A stretch of DNA of 64,000 nucleotides from Uranotaenia lowii. Taxonomy: Eukaryota > Arthropoda > Insecta > Diptera > Culicidae. Below, piece by piece: positions 57,887 to 64,000 of the stretch. The stretch spans positions 271,903,327-271,967,326 of the forward strand of contig NC_073692.1 in assembly GCF_029784155.1 (NCBI RefSeq). Reading direction: 5' to 3'. The notes beneath the pieces were generated by a model. It did not search any database, was not told the origin of the DNA, and was given only the letters and a program-made list of their open reading frames with translations. How positions within the stretch are numbered: position 1 is the first letter of the stretch; each line of letters starts with the position of its first letter. The translations under genes and the position numbers were made by a program.

Positions 57887-57993
57887 TATGCGGAACTCAT
57901 GAAGTTTGTTTACCAACAAACCACAAAAAGGCTGAGCAAATAATCTAATGTTTGTAAACAAACTCATTGAGAGCCCTGCTCACTCCTCGCCTA

Positions 57994-59071
57994 CACACTA
58001 AGATTGCAATTATTCCGCTCGGGATAATGACTCTTCGAGCCACAGGGCAAACGGTTTAATTTTACGAAATTCGAATGAAAATCCACCCAAATCTCGTGAC
58101 GGCTCATCACTCCTGAAATCTAGAATGAATTTTATACGAGCCCACAGGAGCTCGAACGAATCTCCTATATTCAGGGCAGCATTTTCCCGAATCACGTTAG
58201 ACACATGGCTTGTCATTTTTTTTTACTCTGTCTATCGACAAGGTGTTTGTTTTTCTCTCTTTTTCACCAGTGCAATAAAAAACCGCGAAGAATTCACCTT
58301 GCCATTTTTCCTTGCAGTTTCCGTTTGATGTTATTGTTAAGTGGCCGGTACTCGCGCACGCATATTTGAATAAATTCGTTTATTTAATTCGCGGTAGTTT
58401 CTTAGTACTGAAATTCAAATTACTGTTGAGGCCTGCGGAGAACGGCACAGTTGATAACATCGGTTCCTTCGCTCGTGGGTCTCGTCTAAAGGAATCTACG
58501 CGACTCAGTTTGATGGCACGGCCCTGGAACGCCAGATTCGCACGGTAATTACATTCATCCTGTGTTTTAGTAAATCTACTAAAATTATTGTTTTCTTTAT
58601 TTATAGGGAAACTGACCAGCGATCGGTTGAGAACAGTCGGTCCTTCTCTAGCAGGACATCATCACCCGGAGTAAATGCCGATGTGGCCTATGCAAAATAA
58701 GTGTGAGGAAATGTAAAATTTTATTCTTATCATGTTGTGTTGTGATTGTGATATCGTGTGTGTGATTTTGTAAATATATTTGTGTTGATTAATAAAATAA
58801 AATAATTTGATGCATTGCGTTTCTATTTTATTTAAATTTCATCTATTAAAATAACTGAAAGGGGAGGAGAAACAAAAAAAAGAAACGCCCCGATCTACAG
58901 GAAAAAATCTGAACTCCCCGCAAATCTCGTGTAGAAACCGTTTCGAACTTACAGGTCGATTTGACAGCTGTTTTCCTGAGCTCTTTTTCTGTCCCGAAAT
59001 CGTCCTGTAATTTCAGCTGTTGAAAATACAGGACAAAATCGTCCCGACCACAGGAGAAAAGATTAAGTGTG
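57994..59071 (+). mobile_element. 1.08-kb TA-target DNA element with captured-gene-like core
   Basis: CACACTAAGAT at 57994 and ATTAAGTGTG at 59071 form short TIRs flanked by TA (57992-57993, 59072-59073). Subterminal words such as CAGGAGAxxx, GGGACGATTTTGTCCTG and TCTCGTG occur near both ends. The core at 58200-58800 has spliced coding sequence and a polyadenylation signal. Confidence 0.7.
58318..58700 (+). CDS. Two-exon open frame with stop and poly(A) signal in a DNA element
   Basis: Exon 58318-58544 follows TTTTTCCTTGCAG and is open from its first base: FPFDVIVKWPVLAHAYLNKF, then LRPAENGTVDNIGSFARGSR and SLMARPWNARFAR. Donor CACG^GTAATT and acceptor TTTATTTATAG^ lead to exon 58607-58700, which completes the split Arg codon and reads ETDQRSVENSRSFSSRTSSP to VAYAK and TAA. 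AATAAAATAAAATAA follows at about 58790. There is no start codon in the exon, so a 5' exon is missing or lies upstream (58200-58260). No domain recognised; the shape suggests the 3' end of a real gene. Confidence 0.45.
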
Positions 59072-59073
59072 TA

Positions 59074-59585
59074 CTTACTGTGAAAGTTGGAAAACCTCGT
59101 GTATCAAAAAACCTTGGGCGTTGCCTTGCAAGGACGTCAAAAAATAGAATTAATAAAATTGGCAATGGAACATGAAATCCAGCTGATTATAACTGCGAAT
59201 GTGAATATTGTGAACTAATTGTGAAATGCGCTGTATCAAATGAGAAAATCTCGTGAATATTTCATACACCGGAAAGACGAGAGAAGTGGCAAAACGGCTT
59301 CAGAAGTTTCGGTTGCAATAGGACCCCGTGTCAAAACATCATCAACCCTACTTCCGCCAACTATAGAGCAACGAATACGAATCAGTGAAGAATGTATCCT
59401 CTCAATTATTTGGTTAAATCTTATCTTTTTACAATTTTATACATTTTTTTTATTTACAAGTTGTTTTATTAAGGCATTTAACTCATAAAGTTTTTTTTTT
59501 GTGCCGAGTATTCATTTCACTTTTGTGTGGGTTAGTCAGAGGGGGGCCGTTATGGTCGCGGCTACTGAACTGTTAATTAAGGGGG
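59074..59585. other. No gene recognised
   Basis: AT-rich, with a short frame 59240-59488 (RRKDERSGKTASEVSVAIGP-like) that could be a coding scrap but has no supportable identity. Confidence 0.45.
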
Positions 59586-59589
59586 AGGG

Positions 59590-60280
59590 AGGGGGGTAGG
59601 GCCTAACCGGTAAAAAAACACAATTTTCACGATTTTTTTCTAGAGCTATCGTTCAAACAAATGTATTCAAATTTTTTGCATTATACAAAGCATTGTTAAA
59701 AGAACATTTAGTAATTTTTTCGTAGAAAAATATTGAAAAATGAGCCGGTGACGGAGCGCTTTCGAGGATGCCTTTTAGAAAACAGGATTTGCGGTAGACA
59801 CTGTATCTCAGCGCACAATCATCTGAAGTCAAAAAATCAGAGCAAAATATTTTTAATAGATGTTTTTCTGGACCCCAACGTTTTTATTCAGCTTAAAAAA
59901 AAATTATGAAATTTTTGTGGCTGTTTGAAGTAAAAACTATGTTTTTTCACGAAAAAATCCGCCATTTTTTATCTGTAAAATCTCCCCAAAGTAAAAAAGA
60001 AAAAAAAAAATGTTGGAGTCTGGAATTTTATATGTAGAAAATATGTTCCAAATTTGAAATGAATCGGATAAGTAGTTTTCAAATGACGATGTCCACGGAC
60101 TTTAAAAATGTGCTTTCGAGAAAAACGCGTTTGAAGTTTCTGCTCTTGCTTTCTTGCAGTATTCAATTCAATTGACTTGAAAATTTGACACAACATTCTT
60201 TAAATGTTTTACAATAAGAAAATAAAAAAAATCAATTTTTTGTAAGTGTTAGACCCTACCCCCCCCCCCCCCCCCCCATA
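59590..60280. mobile_element. TIR element with GGGGTAGGG(C)CTAAC ends and a poly-C run
   Basis: GGGGGGTAGGGCCTAAC near 59595 is mirrored by GTTAGACCCTACCCCCC near 60250; the right edge has a run of about 19 C (60259-60277). The interior is AT-rich and non-coding. AATTAA-like sequence lies on both outer sides. Exact ends are blurred by the homopolymers. Confidence 0.6.
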
Positions 60281-60639
60281 AATTAAATTTGAGGAAAGGG
60301 AAGAGGATGGTCTAGGGTCGCTCTCGAGAACAGATTTCCGTCTTTGGTCGGTGGTGGCTTCCTGTAGCGTGGTTTCGTAAGCTACCGCAGGTATTTGTGG
60401 CATCCTAGATATGCCTCTGGCTCTCACAGCCAGAATAGAATGCAAAAGACAACCCTCTCATCATCAGCGATAGCAATCGCTTGTACAACTGGCCCTCTAG
60501 GTAGCTAGGCTTCGATGATGTCAGTTGTGCACCAGTCTCGAGAGAACCCTGAAAACGGGCCCCTCGGGATTCCACATTGGCGATCCATGCCAGTTAATTT
60601 TTGAAGTTCCTTCCTGTAAAGGGGGAGAGGAACAGGGCC

Positions 60640-61020
60640 AGTGCTTGTGGGCAACCATAGCACTGATTCTAATAAGCCGTAAGGCAAAGAGGTGTTCGGC
60701 AAGCCCCCTGGGCTAAGAGGTATTCGACAAGCCCATTGGGCAAAAAGGTATTCGACAAGCCCATGGGGCAAAGAGGTATTTTGGCATAGCCCGTTAGGGA
60801 CAAGAGGGATTCGACCGCCTCTATTGGCAGAACCCAATAGAGCTAAAAGGGATTCGACTGGCTCTATTGGAAGAGCCCCATGTGGCCATGAGGGATACGA
60901 TTGCCCTTTAGGGCGAAGCCTGATAAGGCTCAAAGGGAATCGACTGTCGATTAGAGCAAAGCCTAATAAGGCTTAGAGGGATTCGATTGCCCATTAGAAC
61001 AAAACCGTGAAATGGCTAAG
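60640..61020 (+). repeat. TRIM internal array 1 (GCCCxxTGGGCAAAGAGG)
   Basis: About ten degenerate units of 30-42 bp with the pattern AAGCCCATTGGGCAAAGAGGTATTCGAC. The inverted GCCC...GGGC halves would let each unit form a small hairpin in RNA. The old TRIM copies at 3960-4099 and 7125-7197 share the units. Confidence 0.75.
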
Positions 61021-61147
61021 AGGAACCCGATTACCCGATACAATGAATGTACAGAATGAATATTAGAGAATGAACAGAATGAATATAAAGAATAATTTAA
61101 AATGAGATGAATAAATATATTAACGGTAAAATAAAATGAAAATAAAA

Positions 61148-61425
61148 CAGCCGGGTTTCAGCCCATGGCAATCGACAATAGCCGGGTTTCAGCCCATGGC
61201 AGTCGATTAATAATGAAACAGCCGGGTTTCAGCCCATGGCAATCGATAACAGCCGGGTTTCAGCCCATGGCAGTCGATCAATAATGAAACAGCCGGGTTT
61301 CAGCCCATGGCAATTGTCAATAGCCGGGTTTCAGCCCATGGCAGTCGACCAATCATATAATAGCCGGGTTCTGCCCATGGCAACCAAAAGTAAGCCGGGT
61401 GAAAGCCCATGGCCATCGGTAATAA
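61148..61425 (+). repeat. TRIM internal array 2 (AGCCGGGTTTCAGCCCATGGC)
   Basis: About nine copies of AGCCGGGTTTCAGCCCATGG(C) followed by a variable AATCGA-type spacer, alternating CAATCGA and CAGTCGA. Nearly identical units suggest recent amplification. Confidence 0.88.
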
Positions 61426-62012
61426 CACAAATAATACATAAAAAAAAAGATCTAATAAGAACAAACATTAGAATAACTCGAAAATATAATAAAAATCAAT
61501 CATTTTTGAATAAAGGGAGAATGTGGCATCCTAGATATGCCTCTGGCTCTCACAGCCAGAATAGAATGCAAAAGACAACCCTCTCATCATCAGTGATAGC
61601 AATCGCTTGTACAACTGGCCCTCTAGGTAGCTAGGCTTCGATGATGTCAGTTGTGCACCAGTCTCGAGAGAACCCTGAAAACGGGCCCCTCGGGATTCCA
61701 CAGTATTGTCTTCCTGGCCAACCTTCTTTCCGGTGTTATCGAACCGAGAAAGAGCATTAGATAGAGTAAAGAAAGAGGGTAAGAGGACTAAACAACCAAG
61801 TCAGACATTTTAAGATATTTGTATATATGGTACTAACGAGCCTATAGTAAACAAAGAGACGAAACGTCACGATTGGAGTTTTCGATTTTCTGTCAGTGTC
61901 ATTCCAATCGAGCAAAACCAAGCAGTCTTAAAGGCAGCCCAACAGCAGAGTTGCAAGCTTATTATTTCAAAAGGAACCAGACTGTGCCTCTTTGTATGTA
62001 GTCTCTTTATAG

Positions 62013-62327
62013 CAGCGGTTGGGGAACCGGGGTAAATTACCCCAAATGGGGTAAAAGCGATATTCTTGGGGGTAACAGTGAATATTTAGTGAGTGAAAAG
62101 TGTATATTTTCATTTTGAAATTTTATGAATTTGTTGGTTTTATTTTGAAAATAAAGAATTTAGAGGCATATGCAGAAGTGTATATTTCTCCCTGAGCCAT
62201 TCAAATAACACGCTTTGAGAGCTCGCTCAGTGTTTACAGATACGTTTTTTTGCTCTTCGTCATGGGGTAATATCAACTTTAATAAAAATGTTTTGGGGTA
62301 ATGATTCAAAAAGTTCCCCGACCCCTG
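62013..62327. mobile_element. hAT MITE, 315 bp
   Basis: Ends CAGCGGTTGGGGAAC (62013) and GTTCCCCGACCCCTG (62327) are imperfect TIRs of hAT type, flanked by an exact 8-bp target copy CTTTATAG (62005-62012, 62328-62335). GGGGTAA motifs repeat inside. Non-coding. Confidence 0.88.
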
Positions 62328-62335
62328 CTTTATAG

Positions 62336-62760
62336 GGTACAAATATTCAAGATCGAGTTTGCCAAGATGTCTCGAATTGGAACACCAGGTAGTTTACTTC
62401 GGGCCCTAAGGGTATCCTAATAGCCAAGCCCTCGGTCGATCAAACCGTTCACACGTCCACACAACATGATCAATGTCATGGTAGCCATCCCCACAAACAC
62501 AAACATTGCTTCTAAATAGTTGTATACGAAACAAATGTATTGTAATATTAGTTGTAAGTTATTATCCTCTCAAAGATTTCACCTTGTAACGCGCCCACCT
62601 TAGCCAATGAGTCCCCATTCTCATTGCCTTGAATAAGACAATGAGACGGGATCCATGCTAAGGTAATCCTATACGAATTTTTGATCAGAGCTTCCAATAT
62701 CCCTGAGATTTCCAGCAGAAAATGGGAAGAGCGCAATTTTAGATTTTAAATTGTATCATT
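62336..62760 (-). pseudogene. LINE ORF2 scrap: RNase H end and Cys-His region
   Basis: Minus strand 62736-62548 encodes ITLAWIPSHCLIQGNENGDS-LAKVGA, the last RNase H motif, and a following frame near 62500-62440 reads CVCGDGYHDIDHVVWTCERF, the C-terminal zinc-knuckle type of RNase H-bearing LINEs. Shifts and deletions separate them. The family differs from the I-clade copy at 37960. Confidence 0.7.
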
Positions 62761-62789
62761 TTTTTACAAAAAAAACCTATATTTATGAA

Positions 62790-64000
62790 GCACTAGCTGA
62801 CCCGGTGTGCTTTGCTACACCTTTCAGAATCAAATGATATTTTCAGAAATCATTCAAATTTTTGTTTTTGGTATTATTTTAAATCAAATTATGACGAAAT
62901 TAATAATCAACCACTATAAAATGAGAGCTTCAGCTGGAGTTTCAAATTGCTACACAAACCATAACTTATATTCTGAATCTTGATCTATAAATTTGTTTTA
63001 AAGATCTGATAATTTTCATCTGTTTCCTTAAGTTTCGCCCTAAAAAAGAAGGGTCCCAAATTAATCGTTCGCAAATAATCTAACTTATAAAGTTTGGTTG
63101 TTTTTGCTTGATATGTTCTGGATTTATGCTAAAAAAACTGATTAGAGAGCCCCTCCCTGTCCTTCCCTTAACCCCCTGCTGAAAGGAGATCGTGATCTTT
63201 AATAATCATACTCATTTTTTTTTTCGTTCCAAAAAATCCCCTTATATCAAATATAGTTCCATTGGTTGATAAGTATTTAAGCTTTACAACAAAATTTATA
63301 TGGAGCCCCTTCCTTTCTTCCCCTCTCTACACTGTAAATCGTAAGAGTCTATAACAATCGTAGAAACATATTTCGTAACCAAGTACCTTTCCATGCCATA
63401 TTTGATATCTCGTAACCAAGTTCCTTTCCATGCCATATTTGTTTCCATTTGTTGGCTTCGTAAGCATAAATTGAGAACATATGCTAACAAAATTGTATTG
63501 GGCTCACCTCCCTCCTCCCATGTACCTTCTCACTGAAAGGAGGATGATGTGTCAAATAATCATAGAGTCATACAAAAAAGATTTTCCATGTTAAGTATTG
63601 TCCATTTCTAGGATTTTGTAAAATAAAAGTTAAATGTAAGCTTCCCTCTTCCCTTCCTAAATTCCATGCCATGCCAAATTTAGTTTTATTTACGTAGTAA
63701 AATTTTGAGTTATGAATAAACTTGAAAGGGAGTACCATCCCCCTTTCCGTTCTCTTCTTTCAATAGAGGGGTGATAACTTAATATTCATAAAAGTATTTT
63801 TCGTACTCAAATACTTTTTGATGCCAAATTTGGTTTCATTTGCTCGATTAATTCTCGAGTTATGCAAAAAAAAAATGGAATCCCCCACTTCTTCCTTTAT
63901 ATCTTCCCGCTAAAAAGGTACGGCTTCAATTTATAATAGAAACATTTCTCGTATCCTAATACACTCACATGTCAAATATGATTCAATTTGCTTGATCAGC
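62790..64000. repeat. Degenerate tandem repeat, unit about 150-190 bp
   Basis: After ACTAGCTGACCCGGTGTGCT (62796), a phrase that I associate with dispersed insect repeats, the words 'GCCAAATTTGGTTTCATTTGC', 'TTCTCGAGTTATG' and a CCCTTCC-rich segment recur with period ~150-190 bp (about 63250, 63433, 63670, 63822, 63970). Runs off the window end. Confidence 0.6.

Larger units (their letters stand above)
60396..61702 (+). mobile_element. Intact TRIM (terminal-repeat retrotransposon in miniature), 1307 bp
   Basis: Two direct LTRs of exactly 181 bp (60396-60576, 61522-61702) start TGTGGCATCC and end GGGATTCCACA and appear to differ at one base (CATCAGCG against CATCAGTG). A 5-bp target copy GTATT flanks them (60391-60395, 61703-61707). 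After the 5' LTR comes TTGGCGATCCATGCCAG; before the 3' LTR is AAAGGGAGAA, a purine tract. The 945-bp interior has no pol and consists mostly of two repeat arrays. A frame starting ATGATG at 60515 runs across the LTR/primer-site border for about 29 codons. It must rely on another element's enzymes. Confidence 0.92.

Overview
This window looks like eukaryotic, insect nuclear DNA, most likely from a mosquito-like dipteran. It is AT-rich, uses GT-AG introns, and carries jockey/CR1, I, R1 and Ty3/Gypsy-type retroelements, tRNA-like SINE sequence, hAT, Harbinger-like and TA-target DNA elements. Host coding sequence is sparse. The only convincing host gene is the 5' part of an anoctamer (TMEM16) gene on the minus strand (four exons, 17685 to 7550), whose first intron is filled with transposons. 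No rRNA gene, complete tRNA gene, CRISPR array or bacterial feature is visible.

Layout. 1-2740: 3' ends of R1-like LINEs (minus), split by a DNA element at 999-1989. 3739-7197: an old miniature LTR element (TRIM) split by a CR1-like LINE (4100-7124), itself split by a short DNA element (5147-6131). 7550-17685: anoctamer exons and transposon-rich introns. 15310-16720 and 30913-32010: two broken copies of one LINE family. 21852-26115: an R1-like LINE split by a Harbinger-like element that contains an inverted SINE pair and another TIR element. 26703-30852: a degenerate Gypsy element with both LTRs. 33733-34861 and 56014-56250: broken LINE pieces. 56595-59071: two DNA elements carrying small spliced open frames. 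60396-61702: a very young TRIM. 62013-64000: a hAT MITE, a LINE tail and degenerate tandem repeats.

The centrepiece is 34862-56013. I read it as one 21 kb minus-strand Ty3/Gypsy insertion with direct LTRs (55582-56013 and 34862-37373) and a 5-bp target duplication CTATC. It has swallowed a hAT element (which holds an 818-bp palindrome), a full-length I-clade LINE (37960-43391) and a smaller LTR element (51068-54209). Removing these leaves about 10.5 kb. Its Gag-Pro-Pol appears to be spliced: the start codon lies inside the 5' LTR, the frame crosses the LTR/primer-site border and runs into a GTAAGT donor. Three introns (6.9 kb, 179 nt, 73 nt) then join exons in phase into a frame of 1508 codons including the stop. 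The 73-nt intron is a diverged tandem duplication with AGGT at both borders. The small LTR element nested in it also has an LTR-start frame that crosses the primer site and meets GTAAGT, and its region before the 3' LTR resembles that of the big element, so it may be a non-autonomous partner.

A second theme is a group of small DNA elements (5147-6131, 11181-11942, 56595-57886, 57994-59071) with CAC...GTG ends, 2-bp (often TA) target copies, and short motif arrays near both ends. Their unrelated cores each carry GT-AG introns and a short open frame.
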